From NCBI GenBank assembly GCA_032160545.1, contig JAVHVN010000053.1:1-13307 (forward strand): DNA of 13,307 nt. Direction: 5' to 3'. The notes below the pieces were generated by a model. The model saw only the letters and a list, made by a program, of their open reading frames with translations, searched no databases and had not been told where the DNA came from. Below, piece after piece: positions 1 through 6,721 of this stretch. This stretch comes from DATGFB01 sp032160545 (GTDB lineage Bacteria > Actinomycetota > Actinomycetes > Mycobacteriales > Jatrophihabitantaceae). The position numbers were made by a program, and so were the translations under genes. Every line of letters starts with the position of its first letter. Within the stretch, counting starts at the first letter, position 1.

Positions 1-1
1 C

Positions 2-409
2 TCACGGCGTTGCGGTGCTGCGTTCGGCGAAGACCTCACGGGCGATGCGGTAGCTGTCGAAAGCGCGCGCGGCGCCGGCGTAGGCCTCGATCTGGATGAA
101 CGCTTCCACGATCTGCTCCGGCGAAACCCCGTTGTTCAGCGCAATGCGCAGTTGGCCGCGCAGCGGCTCGAGCGTCCCGAGCACGGCGGCGATGGTCACC
201 GATATCAGCGCGCGAGTTTGTAGGTCGAGCACCTCGGTCCTGGGCCACGCGTCGCCGAACGTGTGCACCGTTGCCAGACGAGTGAAGTCGCCGGCATTTC
301 CGGGTTCGCTCGGCCCGGGCTCCACATACGGTTCGAGCCTTGCGCCCAGCAGTTCTGCTGCGGTTTCTAGAGCCGCGGCGTAGGCAGCACCTGCGTCTTC
401 GGTGGTCAT
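2..409 (-). CDS. Carboxymuconolactone decarboxylase (CMD)-family protein
   Basis: This 135-aa protein is a small all-helical CMD-fold protein. Family members either decarboxylate 4-carboxymuconolactone (PcaC, protocatechuate pathway) or act as AhpD-like peroxidase partners. The family core is seen at residues 50-75 (TFGDAWPR, then LDLQTRALISVTIAAVLG) and 85-127 (GQLRIALNNGVSPEQI, then IQIEAYAGAARAFDSYRIA). There is no cysteine pair, so the AhpD CxxC redox role is excluded and a PcaC-like or other decarboxylase/isomerase role is more likely. The start codon overlaps the stop of the upstream marR fragment as ATGA, which indicates translational coupling in a former operon. The stop lies at bases 2-4, so the gene is complete. 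No other pca gene is visible here, so the substrate is unknown. It is the only intact protein gene in the first 2.7 kb. Confidence 0.85.
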   Translation of the reverse strand: MTTEDAGAAYAAALETAAELLGARLEPYVEPGPSEPGNAGDFTRLATVHTFGDAWPRTEVLDLQTRALISVTIAAVLGTLEPLRGQLRIALNNGVSPEQIVEAFIQIEAYAGAARAFDSYRIAREVFAERSTATP

Positions 410-735
410 CGTGGCATCTCCGGTCGGGCGCCTTCGGGTAGCGCAAGTGTGCTGGTCGAGACGTTCTGAACCAGGCGGCGCAGCATGCCCTTCAGCGCTG
501 CGAACTCGTCGGGTTCGAGTGCCATCGCCTTGCCGATCGCGGTCGGGACCTCTTCGGCCTCCGCCCGCAGTGCCTGACCCGCATCGGTCAGCACGACCTG
601 GACTGACCGTTCGTCGTCAGGACGGCGTTCGCGGCGCACCAAACCCGCTGTCATGAGGCGCTTGAGCAGGGGCGAAACCGTGCCCGAATCGAGTTGCAGG
701 GCTGCGCCGAGTTCGCCGACCGTGCAGCTTCCGCT
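406..735 (-). pseudogene. MarR/OhrR-like transcriptional regulator, N-terminus missing
   Basis: In this frame a winged-helix MarR domain is clear: CTVGELGAALQLDSGTV (recognition part), then SPLLKRLMTAGLVRR, then the wing with DDERSVQVVLTDAG. MarR proteins have about 140-160 residues, with 40-50 residues before this point. Here the frame hits a TGA at 763-765, and no ATG, GTG or TTG start exists between 763 and 654. Family similarity fades near base 735, just where the untranslated leader of the divergent transporter begins. The 5' end of the gene and the original intergenic region therefore seem deleted. An ATG at 654 could still give an 82-aa product, but it would lack the start of the DNA-binding domain. 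The gene is adjacent and divergent to a drug exporter, the usual MarR-MFS arrangement, so it probably once repressed that exporter. It is coupled by ATGA to the downstream CMD gene. Confidence 0.75.
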
Positions 736-749
736 CGTTCGAACTAGCT

Positions 750-755
750 GAGAGG
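750..755 (+). promoter_or_regulatory. Shine-Dalgarno of the MFS transporter
   Basis: GAGAGG lies 9 nt before the ATG at 765 and fixes that start. Just upstream is the 8-bp palindrome GTTCGAAC (737-744) and a TAGCTG that could be a -10 box. This is also where the marR fragment breaks off. Confidence 0.6.
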
Positions 756-764
756 ACGCCCGTC

Positions 765-2347
765 ATGTCCATTGCCGCCCCTCCCGTCGTCGTCCCGCCC
801 GAGAGCGTCGCGCGAAGTCGGTGGACGCTGATCGCGGTCTGCGCGGCGACCTTCATCCTGCTGGTCGACGTGACGATCGTGCAGGTTGCTCTGCCGACGA
901 TCCAGCGCCACCTCAGCGCCTCCTTCACCGACCTGCAATGGGTGATCGACGCCTACGCGCTCACCCTCGCCACGCTCATCCTCAGCTGGGGTTCGATCTC
1001 AGACCTTCTCGGACGAAAGCGCGTCTTCATCGCCGGGTTGGCGGTGTTCACCGCGTCGTCGCTGCTGTGCGGGCTTGCCCAGTCGATCACCATGCTCATC
1101 TGGTCGCGGGCCCTCCAAGGCGTCGGTGGCGCGGCGATGTTCGCCACCGGCCTCGCCTGATCGCACAGGACTTCCAAGGCCCTGCGCGCGGCAAGGCGAT
1201 CGCGGCGTGGGGCGCGACCGTCGGGGGTGCGGCGGCGGTCGGACCGATCGCCGGTGGTGCGCTCACAAGCGGCATCGGCTGGCGCTGGATCTTCATCGTC
1301 AACGTGCCGGTCGGCCTCGTCGCGATCTGGATCTCCTTGACGAAGATGCGCAACCAGAAGGACCCAGGCGCGACCCGCCTCGACGGCCTCGGCCTCGTCA
1401 CCTTCGCCGCGGCCATGTTCCTGCTCGAGTTCGGCCTCATCCGCGGCAACGCCGTCGGCTGGACCAGCGGGACGATTCTGGCGACGTTCGCTGGCTCTGC
1501 CGCGGCACTTATTGCCTTCGTCCTCGTCGAGCTACTCCAGACCCGCCCGATGTTCGACCTCTCGCTCTTCCGCAAGCCCAGCTTCGGCGCGGTTTCGATC
1601 GCCACCTTCGCCATCGGCGGCGGCATGTTCGCGCTCCTGCCCTACCTCACCTTGTACATCCAGAACGATCTCGGCTACTCCCCGTTCGAAGGTGGCGTAC
1701 GCCTATTGCCGTTGACGGTGCTCGCCTTCCTCGTGCCGTTCGTTTTCCGTCGGCCCGCTCAGGCCCTCCCGCCCGGCCTCGTGCTCGGTGCCGGCTTCGC
1801 CGTCACTGCTGGCGGGATTGGCGCGATGCTCGCCGTCGGCCCCCACTCAAGCTGGACGGTTCTCATCCCCGGGCTAATGCTCTGCGGCATCGGCCTCGGC
1901 ATCGCCAACCCGGCCATCGCACAGGTCGGGCTCGGCGTCGTGCCCCCGCAACGCAGCGGCATGGCGTCCGGCATCAGCAACACCTTCCGCATTGCGGGAC
2001 TCGCGACCGGGGTAGCGGCGCTCGGCGCGATCTTCCAGCAGCGGGTCACCTCCTCGCTGTCGTCAAGTTTCGGCCCGCACGCCGCCGCGCTCAGTCGCGT
2101 CGTCTCCTCGGCCGGCGTCAAGGCCGCTGCTCACGGCCAGGCGAGGACCGCCGACGCGGCTCACGTCGCCGTCGTCTCGGGACTGCACACGCTCTTGGCA
2201 ATCGGTGCGATCGCCGTCGCGGCCGGCGCAGTCATCTCGGTGGTCGTCGTGCGCTCCAAGGACTTCCACCAGCCAACGCCGCCAGTGGCGCCGACCGAGC
2301 CCGAGCCGGCAACGGTCGTCGCGGCCGTCACGCCCGAGGCCCGATAG
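765..2347 (+). pseudogene. DHA2-family (EmrB/QacA-type) MFS drug exporter, frameshifted
   Basis: This is a proton-driven multidrug exporter of the 14-TM DHA2 group. The first part (765-1157) has the TM1 motif LVDVTIVQVALP and motif A, GSISDLLGRKR. It ends in a premature TGA at 1158-1160. The protein continues in the next frame from base 1157 (LIAQDFQGPARG), with the exporter motif C (GATVGGAAAVGPIAGG) and further membrane helices to the TAG at 2345. The normal sequence would read FATGLALIAQ. A single missing C in the run at 1156-1157 explains the break. Restored, the product is about 527 aa, a normal family length. The rest of the frame is well kept, so the loss is recent, or it is a sequencing error. 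The divergent MarR fragment is its likely former regulator. Confidence 0.85.
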
Positions 2348-2364
2348 CCCGAAACAATTCGCAC

Positions 2365-2673
2365 ATGCCGGCACGCACGGACGGCTTGCTCGATCCGCGG
2401 CCGTTGGCCGAGCTGTTGCGTCTCGGCAGTCTGGTAACTCCGGTTTTCGAGGACGCTGCGGTCCGTGCGGCCGTTGTCGCAACCGACCTCGCGAGCGGGG
2501 AGGCAGTCGTGATCGATCGGGGAGATACGACCTCAGCGCTGCTAGCTTCGTCGGCGTTCCCCGGGGTCTTCCCGCCGGTCGAGTTCGGTGGCACGCGGTT
2601 GATCGATGTTGGCGTTGCTGCGGACATCCCGGTGCTGCAGGCCGAGGCGCTCGGCGCGGACGAGTGCTACGTG
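2365..2673 (+). pseudogene. Patatin-like phospholipase, internal fragment
   Basis: The frame encodes the second half of a patatin domain: VVATDLASGE, then LLASSAFPGVFPPVEFGG, then LIDVGVAADIPVLQAEALGA. Patatins are Ser-Asp dyad lipid acyl hydrolases. The half with the oxyanion loop and the GxSxG serine is absent. The usual D-G-G/A around the catalytic Asp reads D-V-G. The C-terminal part after ADECYV is also missing: the frame runs into unrelated bases and then through the tRNA. No ribosome binding site precedes the ATG at 2365, which may be there by chance. The piece sits 17 bp after the broken exporter and 57 bp before tRNA-Ser. It is a remnant with no expected activity. Confidence 0.75.
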
Positions 2674-2729
2674 TCGAGGAATCGAACCCAAGTGGTCGAG
2701 CCCAGCAAGTACGGTAGTTTCGGGCGTCT

Positions 2730-2817
2730 GGAGGGCTCGCATAGTGGCCGAGTGCGGCGGTCTTGAAAACCGCTGTCGGGTGATCCCCGACCGAGGGTTC
2801 GAATCCCTCGCCCTCCG
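2730..2817 (+). tRNA. tRNA-Ser (anticodon UGA)
   Basis: An 88-nt class II tRNA. The acceptor stem GGAGGGC (2730-2736) pairs with GCCCTCC (2810-2816), with discriminator G at 2817. The anticodon stem GCGGT/ACCGC encloses the loop CTTGAAA with TGA at 2764-2766, which reads UCN serine codons. A long variable arm GTCGGG-TGAT-CCCGAC type hairpin (2774-2791) is typical of tRNA-Ser. The T arm is GAGGG-TTCGAAT-CCCTC. No CCA is encoded. A weak -10 candidate TACGGT lies at 2710-2715 without a clear -35. The tRNA itself looks intact. Confidence 0.95.
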
Positions 2818-2849
2818 CTGTTGTTGTGACGAGATAGCCGACGGGCTGC

Positions 2850-3434
2850 TCAGGTCTTCCACTTGAAGCCGAGCGCGAAGTCGACGGTGACCGCGAACGT
2901 CAGGTACATCAGCCAGGAACCGGTGAGGATGCGGAAGAGTCCCAACACGCGTTCCAAGGGGTTGATCCCGAGCGACACGAAGAACTCGGTGATGTACACG
3001 CCGAGCAAGCCGGCGAAGACCAGCCCGACGGGCCAGTCACCCGCGTGGAAGAACACGGTGGCGCCGAGAGCCGAGATAACGGTGAAGGCGACTGACATCC
3101 CGACGTTGGGTCGCGAGTCGTTGCCCCGATACCGATTCCAGCCGAGTGCGAACCAGTGGATGCCGTACGCCGAGAACGCCAGCGCTGCCATGTAGAGGAC
3201 GCGGTTGTCGCTGAAGACCTGGAACCAGCCCAGGCCGATGAAGAGCATCACGCCGGTCAGGAACTGGCAGAACCCCGGCATCCACATACCCCACACGCCG
3301 AGCGATCGATCGACCCGTTCGTCCCGCCGGGGGATGCCCAACAGCTCCTGCGGCCCCCAGATCAGGTAGCCCGTTCCCAATCCGAAGAACCCGAGGGCGA
3401 GCGGAGGAAATGGCGACATGGCAAAGATCGACAT
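2850..3434 (-). CDS. Six-TM membrane protein, acetate-transporter (GPR1/FUN34/YaaH)-like
   Basis: A 194-aa protein that is almost all hydrophobic, with about six membrane helices (near residues 10-28, 48-70, 78-98, 110-130, 134-155 and 162-188). The pattern FCQFLTGVMLFIGLGWF, then ALAFSAYGIHWFALG, recalls the AceTr family, whose members take up acetate or other small carboxylates. Family membership is my inference from pattern and topology; I do not see a diagnostic NPAPLG-type motif at the N-terminus. The start at 3434 is supported by GAGGAG 11 nt upstream. The second Met at residue 6 has no such site. It ends 32 bp from the tRNA on the opposite strand and has no operon partner. Transport substrate unknown. 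Confidence 0.75.
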   Translation of the reverse strand: MSIFAMSPFPPLALGFFGLGTGYLIWGPQELLGIPRRDERVDRSLGVWGMWMPGFCQFLTGVMLFIGLGWFQVFSDNRVLYMAALAFSAYGIHWFALGWNRYRGNDSRPNVGMSVAFTVISALGATVFFHAGDWPVGLVFAGLLGVYITEFFVSLGINPLERVLGLFRILTGSWLMYLTFAVTVDFALGFKWKT

Positions 3435-3445
3435 CCGGATCGCTT

Positions 3446-3451
3446 CTCCTC
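3446..3451 (-). promoter_or_regulatory. Shine-Dalgarno of the six-TM protein
   Basis: GAGGAG on the minus strand, 11 nt before the ATG at 3434. It decides for this start over the in-frame ATG five codons later. No clear promoter boxes are seen in 3452-3556. Confidence 0.55.
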
Positions 3452-3558
3452 GCGGTCGGCACCAGACCGTCCAAGGCTGACTCGTGCCGAGGCGTTCGTC
3501 GCCATGGCTGACCTGAGTCCGATGCTCCTGCTGCCGTGCAGCCGGACGTACCCGCTAC

Positions 3559-3572
3559 CCGGGGGGCCCCGG
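3559..3572 (-). terminator. GC-rich hairpin after the LLM oxidoreductase gene
   Basis: CCGGGG and CCCCGG form an inverted repeat with a 2-nt centre, 4 bp beyond the stop of the oxidoreductase gene. There is no U-run, which is common for actinobacterial terminators. The role is inferred from position only. Confidence 0.35.
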
Positions 3573-3576
3573 CGTG

Positions 3577-4461
3577 TCAGAGCCCGGCCGCCGTGACGGC
3601 GTCCGGCTCACCGGCCTCGCGGATGCCGGCGAGCTTCGCTGCGAGCCGGTCCAGATACGGCGGGATCTCGTCCGCATCGCGGTCGGGCAGTCCGTACAGG
3701 ACGTCCGTCACGCCGCCCTCGCGCCACCGGAACAGGCGCTCCTCGTCCGGGCGGCCGTCGAGTGCGACGACGCGGGGACGGCCGGTGCGTCCCGCGTCCG
3801 TCCAGACGGCCTGCAGCCGCTCGACACCGGCGACGACGTCCTGCTCGCGGGGCGTGGTGATCCACCCGTCGGCGCTGCGTGCGATCCACCGGAACGTCGC
3901 GTCCGTGCCTGCCGCACCGACGAGCACCGGGACCTCGTGTGCCGGCTTCGGCCAGGCCCAGCTCGGGCCGAAGTTGACGAAGTCACCCGCGTACTGGGCC
4001 TCGTCGTGGGTCCACAGCGCTCGCATCCCCTCGAGATACTCGCGCAGCACGGAGCGCCGCTTGCCAGGTGGCACGCCGTGGTCACTCAGTTCGTCGGTGT
4101 TCCACCCGTAGCCGACGCCGAGTGTCACCCGGCCGCCGGACAGGTGGTCGAGCGACGCGATCGTCTTGGCGAGCGTGATCGGGTCGTGCTCGACAGGCAG
4201 CGCCACAGCGGTCGCCAGCTCGATCCGGTTCGTCACGGCCGCCGCCATCGACAGTGCGACCCAGGGGTCGAGCGTGCGCAAGTAGCGGTCGTCCGGCAGC
4301 GTCTCGTCGCCGGTGCCGGGGTGCGGAGCCGTCCGCTTGACGGGGATGTGGGTGTGCTCCGGTACGAAGAACGAGTCGAAGCCGCACCTCTCCGCCTCGG
4401 CTGCGGCGCGCGCGGGCGGGATCCCGCGGTCGCTGGTGAACAGCACGATGCCGAAGCGCAT
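3577..4461 (-). CDS. LLM-class F420-dependent oxidoreductase
   Basis: A 294-aa TIM-barrel enzyme of the luciferase-like family. The N-terminal strand MRFGIVLF is followed by AEAERCGFDSFFVPEHTHIP (to residue 40). LSGGRVTLGVGYGWNTDEL (108-125) and PVLVGAAGTDATFRWIARSADGW (178-200, with its last part SADGW) are typical of the actinobacterial subgroup assigned to coenzyme F420. Members transfer hydride between F420H2 and varied substrates; the substrate here cannot be read from sequence. Length is normal. The gene has its own promoter with the start codon at the expected transcription start. It stands alone: the upstream protease gene on the same strand ends 41 bp before it, and that gap holds the promoter. 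Confidence 0.88.
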   Translation of the reverse strand: MRFGIVLFTSDRGIPPARAAAEAERCGFDSFFVPEHTHIPVKRTAPHPGTGDETLPDDRYLRTLDPWVALSMAAAVTNRIELATAVALPVEHDPITLAKTIASLDHLSGGRVTLGVGYGWNTDELSDHGVPPGKRRSVLREYLEGMRALWTHDEAQYAGDFVNFGPSWAWPKPAHEVPVLVGAAGTDATFRWIARSADGWITTPREQDVVAGVERLQAVWTDAGRTGRPRVVALDGRPDEERLFRWREGGVTDVLYGLPDRDADEIPPYLDRLAAKLAGIREAGEPDAVTAAGL

Positions 4462-4467
4462 CGCCGA

Positions 4468-4497
4468 AGACTAGAACGTGTTTCAGTTGTTGGGCAA
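4468..4497 (-). promoter_or_regulatory. Leaderless-type promoter of the LLM oxidoreductase
   Basis: On the minus strand TTGCCC (4497-4492) and TAGTCT (4473-4468) are 18 bp apart. The ATG follows the -10 box after 6 nt, with no Shine-Dalgarno, so transcription would start at or next to the A of ATG. Confidence 0.5.
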
Positions 4498-4502
4498 CCG
4501 GG

Positions 4503-5300
4503 TCACCCCGTCGCGCCGGTCACCAGGACGGCGACCGCGAGCCCGTTGAGCGCGGCGTGCACGAGGACGCCCGGGGCCAGCCGGTCGGTGTAGCGCACCA
4601 GCAGGCAGTTCGTCGCCCCGATACCGGCGACGCTCAACGCGAGGACGATCGCACCCAGCAGCGTCGAGACCTCGTACGTGTGGAACCCGGCGAAGATCGT
4701 GGTCGAGACGATCGCCGCGGGCCAGAAACCCCAGCGCCGCATGAGCGTGCGCAGGATGAGGCCGCGGAACATCAGCTCCTCGAACACGGGGGCGCAGATC
4801 ACGACGACGACGATCAGCAGGATCACCGTCGCGGCCCGGACGTGGTCGACCTGCAGGTTCTGCGCCTCGCGGACCGCCCGGCCGTGAGTGAGCAGGCCGG
4901 CCCACACGGCGACGAACACGCGTACCAGGAAGGCGAAGACGATGCCCAGGCCGGCGATCCAGAGGTCGCGCGGCTGCGGTCGCCGCCAGCCGAACGCCGC
5001 CCAGCCGCCGTTTCGGGCCGCGATCTCGCGACCGCCGAGCCAGATGCCGAAACCGAGCAGCCCCTCGGCGACGACGTTCACCACCACCGCGAAGACGAGT
5101 CGCGCGTGGTCGCCGTCCGGGCGCAGGTAGTGCGTCACGAGGCTGCCGACCACCACGATGCCGGCGAGGAACGCGATCGGCAGGACGATGGGTCGCGCCC
5201 CCCACGGCTGCTGGTCGCGCTGCCTGGTCGCGGCAATCGACTCGTCCAGCGGCCACCGGATCACCGGATTCCGCGGCGGTGCCGGCAGGGTAGGGAGCAC
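4503..5300 (-). CDS. CPBP-family intramembrane metalloprotease
   Basis: A 265-aa membrane protein of the CAAX protease and bacteriocin-processing (Abi/CPBP) family. The three catalytic motifs are intact: EELMFRG (E174, E175, R179), FAGFH (H207) and HAALN (H248, N252). About seven or eight membrane helices surround them, preceded by a cytosolic N-terminus of about 35 residues. Members cleave in the membrane; roles range from prenyl-protein processing to peptide maturation, and none can be assigned here. The start is a GTG at 5300 with GGGAGGA 11 nt upstream. The gene is divergent from the amidase across 62 bp and ends just upstream of the LLM promoter. A link to the secreted peptide encoded 7.5 kb away is possible but there is no direct evidence. 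Confidence 0.87.
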   Translation of the reverse strand: MLPTLPAPPRNPVIRWPLDESIAATRQRDQQPWGARPIVLPIAFLAGIVVVGSLVTHYLRPDGDHARLVFAVVVNVVAEGLLGFGIWLGGREIAARNGGWAAFGWRRPQPRDLWIAGLGIVFAFLVRVFVAVWAGLLTHGRAVREAQNLQVDHVRAATVILLIVVVVICAPVFEELMFRGLILRTLMRRWGFWPAAIVSTTIFAGFHTYEVSTLLGAIVLALSVAGIGATNCLLVRYTDRLAPGVLVHAALNGLAVAVLVTGATG

Positions 5301-5311
5301 GTTCCGGATCG

Positions 5312-5318
5312 TCCTCCC
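5312..5318 (-). promoter_or_regulatory. Shine-Dalgarno of the CPBP protease
   Basis: GGGAGGA on the minus strand, 11 nt before the GTG start at 5300. It supports the GTG start because no upstream ATG is in frame with such a site. Confidence 0.5.
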
Positions 5319-5349
5319 ACCCCGTCATGCGTGGGGCCGATCGCACGGT

Positions 5350-5355
5350 TACGTT
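5350..5355 (+). promoter_or_regulatory. Probable -10 box of the amidase (leaderless)
   Basis: TACGTT lies 7 nt before the ATG at 5363, with no Shine-Dalgarno between. It is the reason to prefer 5363 over the in-frame ATG at 5327. No good -35 is visible. Confidence 0.4.
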
Positions 5356-5362
5356 TCTGCGC

Positions 5363-6721
5363 ATGACGCGCCCGCCAGACACCGCCGCCGAGATCGCCGC
5401 CGCCGTCCGGGCCGGCACGCTGACTGCGCGAGCTGCGGTCGAGCACGCCCTGCGCCGCATCGAGGACGCCGACGGCGAGATCGGCGCCTTCCAGGAGGTG
5501 CGGGTGTTCGCCGCCCTGCGTGAAGCAGACGCGGTCGACGCGCGCGCGGACCGGGGCGAGTTGCCACTCGCGGGCGTCCCGATCGCGATCAAGGACAACG
5601 TCCCGGTCGCCGGCGAGCCGATGCGCAGCGGGTCGCTGGGCTCGGATCCGGCTCCCTCGGCGAGCGATCACGAGATCGTCCGGCGGCTGAGGGCGGCCGG
5701 TGCGGTGGTCGTCGGGCTGACCCGGGTTCCCGAACTCTGCGTGTTCGGTGCGACCGACTCGCGCTTCGGGGTGACGCACAACCCGTGGGATCTCGCACGT
5801 ACCCCGGGTGGCTCGTCGGGAGGCACCGCCGCGGCGGTCGCGGCCGGCATGGTGCCGGTGGGGCACGGCAACGACGGCATGGGCTCGATCCGGATCCCGT
5901 CGGCGTGCTGCGGGCTGGTGGGGATCAAGCCCGGACTCGGCGTGGCGCCGGCTGACCTCGGCAACGGCAGCTGGTTCGACATGGCCGAGAACGGCCCGCT
6001 CGCCACGACGGTCCGCGATGCTGCCGTCACCCTCGCCGTGATGGCCGGCCGGCCCGAGTTCGCGGTGCTGGACGAGCCGCAGTCCCTGCGGATCGCGACC
6101 TCGACCCGAGCGCCGATGCTGGCCACGCCTGTCGACAAGCACTGGAGCGCCGTCGTCGGCGAGACCGGCATGCTGCTGCGCGACTCGGGGCATTCGGTCG
6201 TCGCGGCCGATCCGCCGTATTCGACCCGCATGCTCGCCTCGGAGTTGACCCGCTGGTTCGCGGGCACCGAGCTGGACGCCCGCACGCTCGCGGACCGGTC
6301 GCAGCTGCAGCCCCGTACCCGCCGGCACGCGGCGTTGGGCCGAGCCGCCTTACGCGCCGGGCTGCCGAAGGCCGCCGGTCGCACCCACTGGCAGCACAAG
6401 GCCGAGCAGTTCTTCGCCGACCGGGACGTGCTGATCACGCCCGCCCTTGCCCAGCCGCCGAAGCCGGCGAAGGCATGGGGCGATCGCGGCTGGCTGGCCA
6501 ACATCTGGTCGGACTCGCATTACGCGCCGTTCGCCGCGCCGTGGAACCTGGCCGGCTGGCCGGCCATGGCGGTACCCGCGGGGCTGCACCCCAACGGCAC
6601 GCCGCTGTCGGTCCAGCTCGTGGCGCGCCCCGGTGGCGAGGCGTTGCTGCTCGGGCTCGCGGCCACCCTCGAGCGGCTACGCCCCTGGCAGCTCACCGCG
6701 GCGCGCTACGCGGACCGGTGA
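5363..6721 (+). CDS. Amidase-signature family hydrolase
   Basis: A 452-aa enzyme of the amidase signature family, which hydrolyses amides to acid plus amine or ammonia using a Ser-cisSer-Lys triad. All three residues are present: K77 in PIAIKDNV, cis-Ser S151 in the TPGGSSGGTAAAVAAG motif, and nucleophile S175 in DGMGSIRIPSACCG. The spacing of 24 between the two serines is standard. A Met (M173) stands in the oxyanion-hole stretch where Gly is more usual. An ATG at 5327 would add 12 residues, but the family's first helix (AAEIAAAVRAGTLTARA) starts right after 5363. The 3' end overlaps the convergent MocR gene by 29 bp. Substrate unknown; an N-acylated amine feeding the neighbouring aminotransferase pathway is conceivable. 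Confidence 0.87.
   Translation: MTRPPDTAAEIAAAVRAGTLTARAAVEHALRRIEDADGEIGAFQEVRVFAALREADAVDARADRGELPLAGVPIAIKDNVPVAGEPMRSGSLGSDPAPSASDHEIVRRLRAAGAVVVGLTRVPELCVFGATDSRFGVTHNPWDLARTPGGSSGGTAAAVAAGMVPVGHGNDGMGSIRIPSACCGLVGIKPGLGVAPADLGNGSWFDMAENGPLATTVRDAAVTLAVMAGRPEFAVLDEPQSLRIATSTRAPMLATPVDKHWSAVVGETGMLLRDSGHSVVAADPPYSTRMLASELTRWFAGTELDARTLADRSQLQPRTRRHAALGRAALRAGLPKAAGRTHWQHKAEQFFADRDVLITPALAQPPKPAKAWGDRGWLANIWSDSHYAPFAAPWNLAGWPAMAVPAGLHPNGTPLSVQLVARPGGEALLLGLAATLERLRPWQLTAARYADR

Noticed and set aside
2674..2689. A second, minus-strand tRNA gene
   Set aside because: Only a T-arm-like piece is there; the stem does not pair fully and no acceptor or anticodon arm can be found.
1075..2766. A 563-codon frame covering the exporter and the patatin piece
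   Set aside because: Only the last part (from about 2365) shows protein-family similarity; the earlier part is a shadow of the exporter, and the end runs through the tRNA.
4483..5598. A long minus-strand frame spanning the CPBP gene and the amidase start
   Set aside because: It is out of frame with the CPBP motifs and antisense to the amidase; no family signal.
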